DNA of 64,000 bases from Blastococcus aggregatus (GTDB lineage Bacteria; Actinomycetota; Actinomycetes; Mycobacteriales; Geodermatophilaceae). The first letter of the stretch is position 1; each line of letters begins with the position of its first letter. The notes beneath the pieces are model-generated. The model was not told the origin of the DNA and searched no databases. It was given only the letters and a program-made list of their open reading frames with translations. Location: the NCBI RefSeq assembly GCF_900221005.1, contig NZ_OBQI01000003.1:620001-684000 (forward strand), given 5' to 3'. Both the position numbers and the translations under genes were made by a program. Shown here piece after piece: positions 9,496 to 20,766 of the stretch.

Positions 9496-9573
9496 CATGG
9501 GCGGCATCCCCCGCCCGGGCGTGTTCCGGGGCCGGACGGCCCGCGCAGGCCCCCGAGCAGCCAGGATGCGGTC

Positions 9574-11772
9574 ATGGGACCGGATGCGCGTGCGTGGGGG
9601 CTGCCGTGCCCGGTCTGCGGCCGGCCGACGGGGGACGTCGGCGCCGGGCCGTGCCCGGCCTGCGGGCTGCCGGCCGCGGCGCACGCCGCGCTCGTGGTCG
9701 CGCGCATCGGGACGACGCTCGGCGAGCTCGCCCGCGACCGCGACGCGCTGCTGGCGTCGCTGCGCGCCGCGGCCCCCGGCGCCGCCCGCGGTCCGGCGGC
9801 CGCGCCCCCGCAGCCGCCCACCGCTCCCCCACCGGCGCCCTTCACCCCACCCGTCGCCGCCCCTCCGCCGTGGGTGCCGCAGGGGCCGCCGCCCGCCGCC
9901 GCTCCGCCCGCACCTCCCCGGCCCCCTCGCCGGCTGAGCCCGCAGCAGGTGCTGCTGGCCCTGGGTGCCCTGCTGCTGGTGACTGCGGCGCTGACGTTCG
10001 TCGCGGTGGCCTGGACCCGCTTCGGCCTGGTGTTCCAGGCCGGCCTGATGCTCACCGTCACCGTCGCGGCGTGCGGCAGCTCCGCGTGGGCCGCGCGCCG
10101 GCAGTTGCGGGCGACCGAGGAGGCGCTGGCCGCCGCAGGCGCCGCCCTGCTGGCGATCGACCTGGGCGCTGCCCGGGCACTGGGCCTGTTCGAGCTGGAG
10201 GACGTCGGCCTCCGCATCTGGTGGGTCGTCTCGTGCGCGGTCGTCGTCGCGGTGTCCCTGGGCCTGGGCCGGTTGACGCGCAGCACCGCGACCTGGCCCC
10301 TGACCGCGCTGCTCGCCGCTCAGCCGCTCGCGTTCGTGCTGCTGCCCGACGACCTGCGCATCAGCCCCATGGGTCCGGCACTCGCCCTCGCCCTGGTCGC
10401 GGTCGATCTCGTGGCCGCCCGCCGTCTCCGTCCGTCGCTAGCGCCCGTGTCGCTCGTGCTCGCCGGCCTCTTCGCCCTTTTCGGGGTGTTCTGGGGGCTG
10501 AGTTTCGCCGCTGAATCGTCCGCTGCTGACTCCTGGGGATCCACCGCTGTCCTCGCCGTGGCCGGAGGTGCCCTGCTGACGTTCGGCCCCCGCGTGGGGG
10601 CCGACGAGGCGATCTGGCGCCTCGTGCTGTGGGCGGCGAGAACGGGCCGCACCGTGCACAGCTGGGGAACGATGCCGGCCACGGTCCTGCCGGGCCTCGT
10701 CGGTGCCGTGCTGGGCCTCGCCCTGGCCGGCTCCCTCCAGCACGCCGGGAACCAGGACTGGTGGATCGCGGCAGCTCTCGGGCTCGGCCTGCTGACGGTG
10801 GCGGCCCTGCTCCCCGACCGACCGCGGATCGCCGCCGGTGCGATCGGGAGCGGCGCGCCCCTGGTGGGCGCGCACGTCCTGCTGCTCGTCGAGGCGGAGC
10901 GCTTCGGCGAACTGGCCGTCGTCGCGCTCGCCGCGACGGTCCCCGCCCTGGTGGCCGCAGTACTCCTCCCCGCGCTGCGGGCCGCCGCGACCGCCGCCGC
11001 CCTGCTCGCGCCGGGTACGGCGATCCTGCTCGCCACCGCCGACGACGTGCTGTCCCCCGTCGTCGCCGGGCTGCTCCTGGCGCTGCTCGCCGACGGTGCC
11101 TTCGCCGTGGCGACGGCCCGCCGGACGCACCCCGGGGAGCTCGCGGCCGCCGCGGTCGGTGCGCTGACCGGGCTCGCGGCGGGGGCCACGTCCGCCTCCG
11201 CCGGGGCCTGGGGTCAGGTCGGCCTGCAGCTCGGCGTCGTCGGGATCGCCGCCGGGTGCTACGCCGTCGTCGCCGGACGCCGTCCGGTCGCAGTGGTCGC
11301 GGTGGCCGACCTCGTGGTCGCGACCTGGATCGCCGTCGGCGGTGCGGGCGTGGAGACACCGGAGGCGTATACGCTGCCCGCTGCGCTCGGCCTGCTCGTG
11401 CTGGCCGTGCCGGCGCTGCGCTCGGGTGCGCCGTCCTGGGCCGCCGAGGGCGCGGCGTGCGGCGTCGCGCTGGTGCCGTCGGCGCTGGTCGTCGTCGCAG
11501 AGCCCACGGCGCTGCGCCTGGTGCTGGTCGTCGCTGCCGCCGCCGCGCTCGTCGTCGCCGGCACGCTGCTGCACCGGCAGGCGCCGTTCGTCATCGGCGC
11601 GGGCGTCCTGCTCCTGGTCACCGTCGGGCGGCTCGCGCCCTACGCCCCGCTGCTCCCCCGGTGGATCACCCTCGGCACCGCCGGTCTGCTGCTGCTCGTC
11701 GTCGGCGCTACCTACGAGCGGCGCCGGCAGCAGGCACGGGAGGCCGTGGCCTGGGTCGGCCAGATGCGCTGA
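9574..11772 (+). CDS. polytopic membrane protein, SCO7613 C-terminal-like, with zinc ribbon
   Basis: A 732-aa protein. Residues 12, 15, 27 and 30 are Cys in a CxxC-x11-CxxC arrangement (PCPVCGR, PCPACGL), a probable zinc ribbon. A Pro/Ala-rich linker (about 75-125) follows, then an almost unbroken series of Ala/Leu/Val-rich segments that must cross the membrane many times (perhaps 20 or more). It resembles the actinobacterial proteins described as SCO7613 C-terminal domain-containing membrane proteins, whose function is unknown. ATG at 9574 has a weak AGGA. The next gene is a paralogue without the ribbon. Confidence 0.8.
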   Translation: MGPDARAWGLPCPVCGRPTGDVGAGPCPACGLPAAAHAALVVARIGTTLGELARDRDALLASLRAAAPGAARGPAAAPPQPPTAPPPAPFTPPVAAPPPWVPQGPPPAAAPPAPPRPPRRLSPQQVLLALGALLLVTAALTFVAVAWTRFGLVFQAGLMLTVTVAACGSSAWAARRQLRATEEALAAAGAALLAIDLGAARALGLFELEDVGLRIWWVVSCAVVVAVSLGLGRLTRSTATWPLTALLAAQPLAFVLLPDDLRISPMGPALALALVAVDLVAARRLRPSLAPVSLVLAGLFALFGVFWGLSFAAESSAADSWGSTAVLAVAGGALLTFGPRVGADEAIWRLVLWAARTGRTVHSWGTMPATVLPGLVGAVLGLALAGSLQHAGNQDWWIAAALGLGLLTVAALLPDRPRIAAGAIGSGAPLVGAHVLLLVEAERFGELAVVALAATVPALVAAVLLPALRAAATAAALLAPGTAILLATADDVLSPVVAGLLLALLADGAFAVATARRTHPGELAAAAVGALTGLAAGATSASAGAWGQVGLQLGVVGIAAGCYAVVAGRRPVAVVAVADLVVATWIAVGGAGVETPEAYTLPAALGLLVLAVPALRSGAPSWAAEGAACGVALVPSALVVVAEPTALRLVLVVAAAAALVVAGTLLHRQAPFVIGAGVLLLVTVGRLAPYAPLLPRWITLGTAGLLLLVVGATYERRRQQAREAVAWVGQMR

Positions 11773-11838
11773 CCGGGTGCCCGCGCTCGCGCGCCGCCCT
11801 ACGGTGAGAACGCCTCGCCGACCGGGAAGGAGGCGGTC

Positions 11839-13644
11839 ATGGACCAGCAGGTCGCCCATCGGCCGCCCGCTCCCCTGCCCTCCCGGGTGCGCCCGCCGCA
11901 GGTGCTGCTCGGCGTGGGTGCCGTGCTGCTGGTCAGCGCCGGCGCCGCCGTCGTCGCCGCCTCCGGGGGCGCCGGTGCCCGCCTCCTGGTGCTCGCCCTC
12001 GCCGCGGTCGCCGCCGGCTTCGCGGTGCGCGCCGACAGGCACCGGCTGCACAGCTCCGCCGAGACCCTCGCCGCGAGCGCCGCCGGTCTGGCGCTGGCCG
12101 GGAGCGACCTCGGCAGCCCGGCCTCGGGCGGGAACCCGCTGCCGCCGCTCGCTCTCGCGGGCGCGTTCCTCGCGCTGCGCTTCCTCTCCCCCGTTCCCGC
12201 CGCCTGGCCCCTGGCCGCGTGGGCGTCCGCGCAGCTGGCCGCCCTGCGGTCGCTCGGTGGTGTCCCCGACTCGCTGACCACCGAGCTGTTCCTGGGCATC
12301 TCGCTCGTGGGCCTCGGTGTGGCGCTGTGGGCCCGCCCCCTGGTCGCCCGGCTGACTCTGCTGACGACGGCGCCGTGGTTCGCCGCCGGCGTCCTCACCG
12401 GCTCCCGGGAGGCCTGGACCGCTGGCCCGGCCGAGCGCTGGGCGGCGACGGCGCTCGTGGCAGCCGCTGCCGCCGGGCTCCTGCTGGCGCGGCTGCGGCA
12501 GCCCCTGGACGTGCTGCTCGGGCCACCTCGGCTGGTGCCGGTCTTCGCCGGCGCGATGACCGCCGTGGCAGTCACCGGAGCGGGCTCCGCCGGTGGTCCG
12601 GTCGCGGTCGCGTTCGGCGGGTTCGTCGGCGTCCTGGTGGCCGCCACGGCGGCCGCCGAGCTGTCCGGCTGGCGGCGCGGGCTCCTCCTGCCCGTCGCCC
12701 TGACCGGCGGTGTGCTGCTCGCCGTCCTGTCGGTCCTCCGCCTCCTCGACGGCCGGCACTGGTCGGAGATCGCCCTGCTGCTCCTGCTCACCGCCGCCCC
12801 GACGGTGTGGGTGGGCGCCTCCCGGCGGGACGACCGCCCGGTCGCCGCGCCGACGGCCGTCGGCTGCCTGGCCGCCGCCGCGCTGTTCGGGCTGCCGGAC
12901 GGCTGGGCGTCGCCGGCCCAGGTGGCGGCCCTGCTCACCGGCCTGTTCGTCGCGTCGCTGGCCATCGCCGCCCGGCTCGAGCGGGAGTCCCGCCGGGCGA
13001 CGGCGGCCGCTGCGGCGGGCTGCGCGGCCGCGGCCGCGGTGCTGCTGGCCGGGGACGGGCAGCCGGGGCGGCTCGCCACGCACCTGGCGGTGCAGGGCGC
13101 GGTGACCCTCGCGTGGGCGTGGTGGAGCGGCCGCCCGGCCACGGCTCCGGCCGAGGACGCCGACCGGCCCGCCGCCTGGCGGGTGGGGGCCGCCGAGCTC
13201 GTGGTCGCCGCCTGGATCGCCGCAGGTCTCGCGGGCGCCGGCGCGGTGGAGGCCTACAGCCTGCCGGCCGCGCTGGGGTTGCTGGCCGCGAACGGGCGGG
13301 GGCTCGGGCGGGACCGCTCCTGGGCGGCGTGGGGGCCGGGCCTGCTCGTCGCGGCCGTGCCGTCGGCGCTGCTCGCCGTCCTCCGGCCCGACGTGCCGCG
13401 GGCGGTGGTCGTGCTCGCGCTCGCCGCCGTCGTGCTGGTCGCCGGCGCCAGGGCCGGCCGGCGGGCGCCGCTGGTGGTCGGCGCCTGGACCGCGCTGGTC
13501 GTCGGCCTGGGCCTCGCCGTCCGTGCGCTGCCGTGGCCGGTGGCGACCGCGCTGGTCGTGGGCGGCGTGCTGCTGGCGATCGGGATGCACCGGGAGCGCC
13601 GGCCGGTCGCCGGCTTCGCGACCCGCCTCGCCGACCTCCGCTGA
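11839..13644 (+). CDS. polytopic membrane protein, paralogue of the preceding gene without the zinc ribbon
   Basis: A 601-aa protein composed nearly throughout of hydrophobic segments. RPPQVLLGVGAVLLVSAGAA near the N-terminus parallels SPQQVLLALGALLLVTAALT of the upstream protein, and ELVVAAWIAAGLAGAGAVEA parallels DLVVATWIAVGGAGVETPEA, so the pair arose by duplication. The N-terminal ribbon and Pro-rich linker are absent. Function unknown. ATG at 11839 has AAGGAGG seven bases upstream; a TACGGT -10-like hexamer lies at 11800. Probably co-transcribed with its neighbour (66-nt gap). Confidence 0.78.
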   Translation: MDQQVAHRPPAPLPSRVRPPQVLLGVGAVLLVSAGAAVVAASGGAGARLLVLALAAVAAGFAVRADRHRLHSSAETLAASAAGLALAGSDLGSPASGGNPLPPLALAGAFLALRFLSPVPAAWPLAAWASAQLAALRSLGGVPDSLTTELFLGISLVGLGVALWARPLVARLTLLTTAPWFAAGVLTGSREAWTAGPAERWAATALVAAAAAGLLLARLRQPLDVLLGPPRLVPVFAGAMTAVAVTGAGSAGGPVAVAFGGFVGVLVAATAAAELSGWRRGLLLPVALTGGVLLAVLSVLRLLDGRHWSEIALLLLLTAAPTVWVGASRRDDRPVAAPTAVGCLAAAALFGLPDGWASPAQVAALLTGLFVASLAIAARLERESRRATAAAAAGCAAAAAVLLAGDGQPGRLATHLAVQGAVTLAWAWWSGRPATAPAEDADRPAAWRVGAAELVVAAWIAAGLAGAGAVEAYSLPAALGLLAANGRGLGRDRSWAAWGPGLLVAAVPSALLAVLRPDVPRAVVVLALAAVVLVAGARAGRRAPLVVGAWTALVVGLGLAVRALPWPVATALVVGGVLLAIGMHRERRPVAGFATRLADLR

Positions 13645-13660
13645 GGCGCCGGGACGGCGA

Positions 13661-13693
13661 ACGCCCGCACCCCCACGGCGGGGGCACGGGCGT
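13661..13693. terminator. bidirectional terminator hairpin between convergent genes
   Basis: ACGCCCG (13661-13667) pairs with CGGGCGT (13687-13693) and CCCCC (13670-13674) with GGGGG (13680-13684), with one internal CA/CA mismatch and a 5-nt loop. It lies midway between the ends of the membrane-protein gene (plus) and sufT (minus), the expected place for a shared terminator. Confidence 0.7.
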
Positions 13694-13711
13694 CCGGACG
13701 TGCGGCGGAGC

Positions 13712-14110
13712 TCAGACGCGGAAGCCGAGCGCGCGCAGCTGCTCGCGACCGTCGTCGGTGATCTTGTCGGGGCCCCACGGCGGCATCCAGACCCAGTTGA
13801 TCCGGATGTCGTCCACGAGCCCGGGGCCGGGGCCGCCGGTGAGGGCCTGGCGGGCCTGGTCCTCGATGACGTCGGTCAGCGGGCAGGCCGCCGAGGTGAG
13901 CGTCATGTCGATGATCGCGATGTTGTTGTCGTCGACGTCGAGGCCGTAGACCAGGCCCAGGTCGACGACGTTCACGCCGAGCTCGGGGTCGACGACGTCG
14001 CGCATGGCCTCCTCGAGGTCCTCGAGGAGCGCCGACTTGTAGGCCGGCAGGTCGCCCGGCGCACCGTCGGTGGCGGGGGTGGCGTTCTCGGTGCTGCTGT
14101 CGGCGCTCAT
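13712..14110 (-). CDS. sufT: SufT / metal-sulfur cluster assembly factor (DUF59, PaaD-like)
   Basis: A 132-aa MIP18/DUF59-family protein. DPELGVNVVDLGLVYGL (from 41) and TSAACPLTD (Cys76) are the family motifs; the lone Cys is thought to help in Fe-S cluster transfer. The frame is open further upstream, but ATG at 14110 overlaps the sufU stop by ATGA and drops an improbable N-terminus. It is the last gene of the SUF operon and probably assists maturation of Fe-S targets. Confidence 0.9.
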   Translation of the reverse strand: MSADSSTENATPATDGAPGDLPAYKSALLEDLEEAMRDVVDPELGVNVVDLGLVYGLDVDDNNIAIIDMTLTSAACPLTDVIEDQARQALTGGPGPGLVDDIRINWVWMPPWGPDKITDDGREQLRALGFRV

Positions 14111-14616
14111 GGCGTTCCTCCGGCTGGGGCGGTGGGGTGGGTGGCCTGCGCAGTCGTGGTGGACAGTGCCCGGGCGGAGGCGTCCTTCAACGCCATCCAG
14201 CTCATCAGCGCGCACTTGATCCGGGCCGGGTACTTGGAGACGCCGGCGAACGCGACCGCGTCCTCCAGGCTGTCCTCGAGCTTCTCGGCGACGGCGGGGT
14301 CGCCCTTGGCCTGCATCAGCGTCATGAAGTCGTCGCCGGCGGCGAGGGCCTCGTGCACGCTCTTGCCGAGGACGAGGTCGTACATCGCCGAGATCGAGGC
14401 CTGGCTGATCGAGCAGCCCATGCCCTCGTAGGAGACGTCCGACAGGATCGGCTCCCCCGCGGCGTCACTCCCCAGGTGCACCCGGAGGGTCACCTCGTCC
14501 CCGCAGGTCGGGTTGACGTGGTGCACCTCGGCCTCGAAGGGCTCGCGGAGACCTCGCCCGTGCGGGTTCTTGTAGTGGTCCAGGATGATCTCCTGGTACA
14601 TCGATTCGAGCTGCAT
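14107..14616 (-). CDS. sufU: Fe-S cluster assembly sulfurtransferase SufU
   Basis: A 169-aa protein. Cys38 (NPTCGD, with Asp40), Cys67 (GMGCSIS) and Cys134 (RIKCAL) are the zinc/sulfur-relay ligands of SufU, which takes persulfide sulfur from SufS. The spacing is that of the SufU type rather than IscU. It lies 10 nt after sufS and overlaps sufT by four bases. The C-terminal 20 residues (STTTAQATHPTAPAGGTP) are low-complexity. Confidence 0.94.
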   Translation of the reverse strand: MQLESMYQEIILDHYKNPHGRGLREPFEAEVHHVNPTCGDEVTLRVHLGSDAAGEPILSDVSYEGMGCSISQASISAMYDLVLGKSVHEALAAGDDFMTLMQAKGDPAVAEKLEDSLEDAVAFAGVSKYPARIKCALMSWMALKDASARALSTTTAQATHPTAPAGGTP

Positions 14617-14626
14617 CAGTGCGACC

Positions 14627-16722
<2,096 letters not shown>

Positions 16723-16735
16723 TTCTTCTCGCTCC

Positions 16736-17104
16736 TCAGTTGCCGGCCGCGCGGGAAGGCTGGACGGCGCTCGTCGCTGCGTTCGCTTCGGTGTCGACGA
16801 GCACGTCCTCCCCTTCCACGCGGACCGGGTAGACGTCGACCGGCTCGGTCGCCGGCAGGTTGGTGGGCTCGCCCGTGCGCAGGTCGAAGCACGAGCCGTG
16901 CAGGTAGCACTCGATGGTGGGGGCGCCGTTGAACTGCTCGACGTCCCCCTCGCTCAGCGGGACGTCGGCGTGCGAGCACCGGTCCTCGAGGGCGTAGAGC
17001 TGCCCCTCGAAGCGGACGACGGCGACGTCGATGTCCGCGAGCTCGACGCGCAGGGCGCCGTTCTCGGGGACGTCGGACAGTCCGCAGACGCGTTCGAAGG
17101 CCAT
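16736..17104 (-). CDS. Rieske [2Fe-2S] ferredoxin in the SUF operon
   Basis: A 122-aa soluble Rieske domain. Cys43-x-His45 (CSH) and Cys66-x2-His69 (CYLH) are the four cluster ligands, and the sequence matches the ferredoxin subunit of non-heme iron oxygenases. No oxygenase gene is nearby. Its fixed place between sufD and sufC, with 2-nt and 13-nt gaps, suggests a role as an electron donor or an early cluster recipient for SUF; this is inferred. Similar insertions occur in other actinobacterial suf operons. Confidence 0.93.
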   Translation of the reverse strand: MAFERVCGLSDVPENGALRVELADIDVAVVRFEGQLYALEDRCSHADVPLSEGDVEQFNGAPTIECYLHGSCFDLRTGEPTNLPATEPVDVYPVRVEGEDVLVDTEANAATSAVQPSRAAGN

Positions 17105-17106
17105 GG

Positions 17107-18438
17107 TCAGGCGACCTCGACGGGCTGGATCGAAGAGGCAGGGTCCGGGTCCGAGAACGCAGCACCGAGGCGCGTCTCGATGGTGCCCATCAGGCGGTCC
17201 TGGAGGGCGTCGATCCCGATGTTCTGGACGACGTCGGCGAAGAAGCCGCGGACGACCAGGCGTCGGGCGGTCTCGGCGTCGATGCCGCGCGAGCAGAGGT
17301 AGAACAGCTGCTCGTCGTCGAACCGGCCGGTGGCGCTGGCGTGGCCGGCGCTGACGATCTCCCCGGTCTCGATCTCCAGGTTCGGCACCGAGTCGGCGCG
17401 GGCGCCGTCGGTGAGCACCAGGTTGCGGTTGAGCTCGTAGGTCTCGGTGCCGGTCGCGGCCGGGCGGATGCGGACGTCGCCGATCCAGACCGTGCGCGCG
17501 CCCTCACCCTGCAGCGCACCCTTGTAGAGCACGTTGCTGGTGCAGTTCGGGACGGCGTGGTCGACCCAGAGCCGGTGCTCCTGGTGCTGCGTCTGGTCGG
17601 AGAAGTAGACGCCGAAGAGGTCCGCGCGGCCGCCGGTGCCGGAGTACTGCACGTTGCTGACCAGGCGCACGAGGTCGCCGCCGAGGGTGACCACGACCTG
17701 CTTGTACGTGGCGTCCCGGCCGACGACGGCGTCGTACTGCCCGCCGTGCACGGAGCCGGGAGCCCAGTCCTGGACCGAGACCAGCGTGACCTGCGCGCCG
17801 TCGCCGGCGAGCACGGTCACGCCGCCGGAGTACTTCGCCGGGCCGGTGTGGTCGAGGACGACGGTCGCCTTGGCGAACGCGCCGACGTCGATGACGAGCT
17901 GGCCCCAGACGACGTCGTCGCCGCCGGTGCCGGCCAGGGCCAGGGTCACCGGGCGGTCCAGCTGCGCTTCCTTCGCCACGCGGACGACGTCGGCGCCACC
18001 GGCCCGCTGGCGGGTGAGGGCGGCCAGCCGGTCGACGGGCTCGGGCAGGCCCTTGATCAGCGGGTCGCCGGCGTCGACGCGGCTCAGCTCGACGCCCTCG
18101 GGCAGGTCGGTCGTCCAGGTGAGCCGCGCGTCGGAGGCGGCGCCGTCCAGGAGCGGACGGATCCGCTTCATGGGCGTGAACCGCCACGTCTCCTCGCGCC
18201 CGGTGGGCGCGCCGAAGACGTCCGGGTCGGTGGAGGTGAGCCGTTCCGGCGGCGAGCCGGTCGGCGTGGGTCCACCGTGCGAGTGCGCACCCGGGGACGC
18301 GTTACCGGCGCTGCCGGTGTCGGATGCCGGGGTGGTCGGCGGGCCCGCCTGGGCGCCCACGCCCGGAGCGAAGAGCTCCGAGGCGAGGGTCGCGGGCTGG
18401 GTGGTCAGGTCGGTCGTACCGGTGGTCGAGTCGGTCAT
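17107..18438 (-). CDS. sufD: Fe-S cluster assembly protein SufD
   Basis: A 443-aa beta-helix scaffold partner of SufB. WRFTPMKRIRPLL at about residue 85, then the core with SVQDWAPGSVHGG and VQYSGTGG, and the C-terminal QLFYLCSRGIDAETARRLVVRGFF, the SufB/D signature. The first 75 residues (Thr/Gly/Pro-rich, with HSHGG) are unusually long and probably disordered. ATG at 18438 shares one base with the sufB stop (TGATG). A longer open frame upstream overlaps sufB and is not coding. Confidence 0.94.
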   Translation of the reverse strand: MTDSTTGTTDLTTQPATLASELFAPGVGAQAGPPTTPASDTGSAGNASPGAHSHGGPTPTGSPPERLTSTDPDVFGAPTGREETWRFTPMKRIRPLLDGAASDARLTWTTDLPEGVELSRVDAGDPLIKGLPEPVDRLAALTRQRAGGADVVRVAKEAQLDRPVTLALAGTGGDDVVWGQLVIDVGAFAKATVVLDHTGPAKYSGGVTVLAGDGAQVTLVSVQDWAPGSVHGGQYDAVVGRDATYKQVVVTLGGDLVRLVSNVQYSGTGGRADLFGVYFSDQTQHQEHRLWVDHAVPNCTSNVLYKGALQGEGARTVWIGDVRIRPAATGTETYELNRNLVLTDGARADSVPNLEIETGEIVSAGHASATGRFDDEQLFYLCSRGIDAETARRLVVRGFFADVVQNIGIDALQDRLMGTIETRLGAAFSDPDPASSIQPVEVA

Positions 18439-19877
18439 CAGCCGACGGCACCTTCCATCTGCAGTTCGATGAGCCGGTTGAGCTCGAGGGCGTACTCCAT
18501 GGGCAGCTCGCGGGCGATCGGCTCGACGAACCCGCGCACCACCATCGCCATGGCCTCGTCCTCGGACATGCCGCGGCTCATGAGGTAGAAGAGCTGGTCG
18601 TCGCTGACCCGCGAGACGGTGGCCTCGTGGCCCATCGAGACGTCGTCCTCGCGGACGTCGACGTAGGGGTAGGTGTCCGACCGGCTGATCGTGTCGACCA
18701 GCAGGGCGTCGCACTTCACCGTCGACTTGGAGCCGTAGGCGCCCTCGTCGATCTGGACGAGGCCGCGGTAGGAGGTGCGGCCACCGCCACGGGCGACGGA
18801 CTTGCTGATGATCGTCGAGGAGGTGTGCGGCGCGGCGTGCACCATCTTGGCGCCGGCGTCCTGGTGCTGCCCCTCGCCCGCGAAGGCGATCGAGAGCACC
18901 TCGCCCTTGGCGTGCTCGCCGGTCATCCAGACCGCCGGGTACTTCATCGTCACCTTGGAGCCGAGGTTGCCGTCGACCCACTCCATGGTCGCGCCCTCGT
19001 GGGCCACGGCCCGCTTGGTGACCAGGTTGTAGACGTTGTTCGACCAGTTCTGGATGGTCGTGTACCGGCAGCGCGCGTTCTTCTTGACGATGATCTCGAC
19101 GACCGCGGAGTGCAGCGAGTCGCTCTTGTAGATCGGCGCGGTGCAGCCCTCGACGTAGTGCACGTAGGCGCCCTCGTCGACGATGATCAGCGTCCGCTCG
19201 AACTGGCCCATGTTCTCGGTGTTGATCCGGAAGTAGGCCTGCAGCGGGATCTCCACGTGCACGCCCGGCGGCACGTAGATGAACGAGCCACCCGACCAGG
19301 TCGCGGTGTTGAGCGCCGCGAACTTGTTGTCGCCGGACGGGATCACCGAGCCGAAGTACTCCTGGAAGATCTCCGGGTGCTCCTTCAGGGCCGAGTCGGT
19401 GTCCAGGAAGATGACGCCCTGGTCCTCGAGCTCCTTCTGGATCTGGTGGTAGACGACCTCGGACTCGTACTGCGCGGCGACACCGGAGACGAGCCGCTGC
19501 TTCTCGGCCTCCGGGATGCCCAGGCGGTCGTAGGTGTTCTTGATGTCGTCGGGCAGGTCCTCCCACGAGGTCGCCTGGGCCTCGGTGGAGCGCACGAAGT
19601 ACTTGATGTTCTGGAAGTCGATGCCGGAGAGGTCGGAACCCCAGTCGGGCATGGGCTTGCGGCCGAAGAGCTTGAGGGCCTTGAGGCGGCGCTCGAGCAT
19701 CCACTCGGGCTCGTTCTTGCGGGCGGAGATGTCGCGGACGACGTCCTCGTCGATCCCGCGACGAGCGGAGGCACCGGCGACGTCGGCGTCGGCCCAGCCG
19801 TACTCGTACCGTCCGAGCTGATCGATCTGCTCGTCCTGCGTCAGCGGCGTGCTCACCGGCTGCTGGGTGCTGGTCAT
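18438..19877 (-). CDS. sufB: Fe-S cluster assembly scaffold SufB
   Basis: A 479-aa protein, the most conserved member of the complex: [49 protein letters not shown] and the C-terminal [17 protein letters not shown]. SufB with SufC and SufD builds clusters in the cytoplasm. There is no intein, unlike in some mycobacteria. ATG at 19877 overlaps the sufR stop by ATGA. Confidence 0.97.
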   Translation of the reverse strand: MTSTQQPVSTPLTQDEQIDQLGRYEYGWADADVAGASARRGIDEDVVRDISARKNEPEWMLERRLKALKLFGRKPMPDWGSDLSGIDFQNIKYFVRSTEAQATSWEDLPDDIKNTYDRLGIPEAEKQRLVSGVAAQYESEVVYHQIQKELEDQGVIFLDTDSALKEHPEIFQEYFGSVIPSGDNKFAALNTATWSGGSFIYVPPGVHVEIPLQAYFRINTENMGQFERTLIIVDEGAYVHYVEGCTAPIYKSDSLHSAVVEIIVKKNARCRYTTIQNWSNNVYNLVTKRAVAHEGATMEWVDGNLGSKVTMKYPAVWMTGEHAKGEVLSIAFAGEGQHQDAGAKMVHAAPHTSSTIISKSVARGGGRTSYRGLVQIDEGAYGSKSTVKCDALLVDTISRSDTYPYVDVREDDVSMGHEATVSRVSDDQLFYLMSRGMSEDEAMAMVVRGFVEPIARELPMEYALELNRLIELQMEGAVG

Positions 19878-20692
19878 GCGGGCGTCCTCTCCCGGTCGTT
19901 CGCGAGGGCAGTGCTGGACTGTTCGGTGGGCGCGCTGTGGGGCGCTGCTCGCTCACCAGGTACAGGGCGTGCGGGGGCCGTTCTGTTCCCCGGACGCAGG
20001 GGCCCTGGGAGGTGTGTGGTGCAGATCCCGTCGCCGTGGGCGATCGTGGCCAGCCGCTGCACGTGGGTGCCCACGAGCCGGCCGATCACCGCGGTCTCGG
20101 CCTCGCACAGCTGGGGGAACTCCGCGGCCACGTGCGCCACCGGGCAGTGGTGCTGGCAGAGCTGCCCCCCGCCGGAGATCGCGGAGGCCGTGGCAGCGTA
20201 GCCCTCGGCCGTGAGCGCCGCGGCCAGGGCCTGGGCCCGGTCCACCGGCGCTCCCCCGGCCGCGCGCACGGCGCTCTCGACGGCGCTGGAGGCGCGGGCC
20301 TCGAGCCCGGCGAGCTGCTGCTCGGCGACGGTGCGGACGGCGTCGGGGCCACCGGAGGCCGCGACGAACCGGAGCGCGGTCAGCGCGAGGTCGTCGTAGG
20401 CGTGCGGGAAGGCGGAGCGGCCGGCGTCGGTGAGGTGGAACCGCCGGGCGGGGCGGCCGCGGCCGCGATGCCCGTCGGACCCGGTCCGCCCGGCCACCCG
20501 CTCCTCGATCCGCCCGGCGGCGACCAGGGAGTCGAGGTGCCGGCGGACGGCGGCCGGCGAGATGCCCAGCCGCGCGGCGAGCTCGGTGGCGGTCTGCGGC
20601 CCGTGCTCGAGGAGCAGGGCGCTGACGCGGTCGCGGGTACGCCCGTCGTCGGCCGGGGCCGACGAGCGCGGGGGTGCCACAGCGCTTTCCAC
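19874..20692 (-). CDS. sufR: SUF operon repressor SufR (winged helix, Fe-S sensing)
   Basis: A 272-aa regulator. Residues 20-95 are a winged-helix domain ([23 protein letters not shown], then a basic wing [15 protein letters not shown]). Cys179, Cys183 and Cys196, with Cys224 nearby, are positioned as the [4Fe-4S] ligands of SufR, which represses suf when the cluster is intact. The longest start is GTG at 20692, without a Shine-Dalgarno; a second GTG four codons later has GGAAAG before it and is a real alternative. It is the first gene of the SUF operon, and its probable operator covers its own start. Confidence 0.93.
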   Translation of the reverse strand: MESAVAPPRSSAPADDGRTRDRVSALLLEHGPQTATELAARLGISPAAVRRHLDSLVAAGRIEERVAGRTGSDGHRGRGRPARRFHLTDAGRSAFPHAYDDLALTALRFVAASGGPDAVRTVAEQQLAGLEARASSAVESAVRAAGGAPVDRAQALAAALTAEGYAATASAISGGGQLCQHHCPVAHVAAEFPQLCEAETAVIGRLVGTHVQRLATIAHGDGICTTHLPGPLRPGNRTAPARPVPGERAAPHSAPTEQSSTALANDRERTPA

Positions 20693-20703
20693 AACACGAG
20701 TGT
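20689..20703 (-). promoter_or_regulatory. probable SufR operator at the sufR start
   Basis: Minus strand reads ACACT-CGTGT-TGTGG, one base from the ACACT-N5-TGTGA site I recall for mycobacterial SufR. It covers the GTG start codon (20692-20690) and lies immediately downstream of the predicted -10, so binding would block initiation of the whole operon. Confidence 0.65.
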
Positions 20704-20705
20704 GT

Positions 20706-20736
20706 CTTAAATCGAGGACCCTGCAAGCAAGGTCAA
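20706..20736 (-). promoter_or_regulatory. promoter of the SUF operon
   Basis: Minus-strand TTGACC (20736-20731) is a good -35, and ATTTAA (20712-20707), 18 bases on, is a moderate -10. This is one of the few AT-rich patches in the window. Transcription would begin within about ten bases of the first GTG. Confidence 0.55.
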
Positions 20737-20766
20737 CCTAAGAAGTGGTCGGCCGTCGCCCTCCGC

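Noticed and set aside
10438-13590. 1050-aa open frame on the minus strand
   Set aside because: Antisense shadow of the two membrane-protein genes; the translation is a Gly/Arg/Gln/Asp-rich artefact of GC-rich codons and matches no fold.
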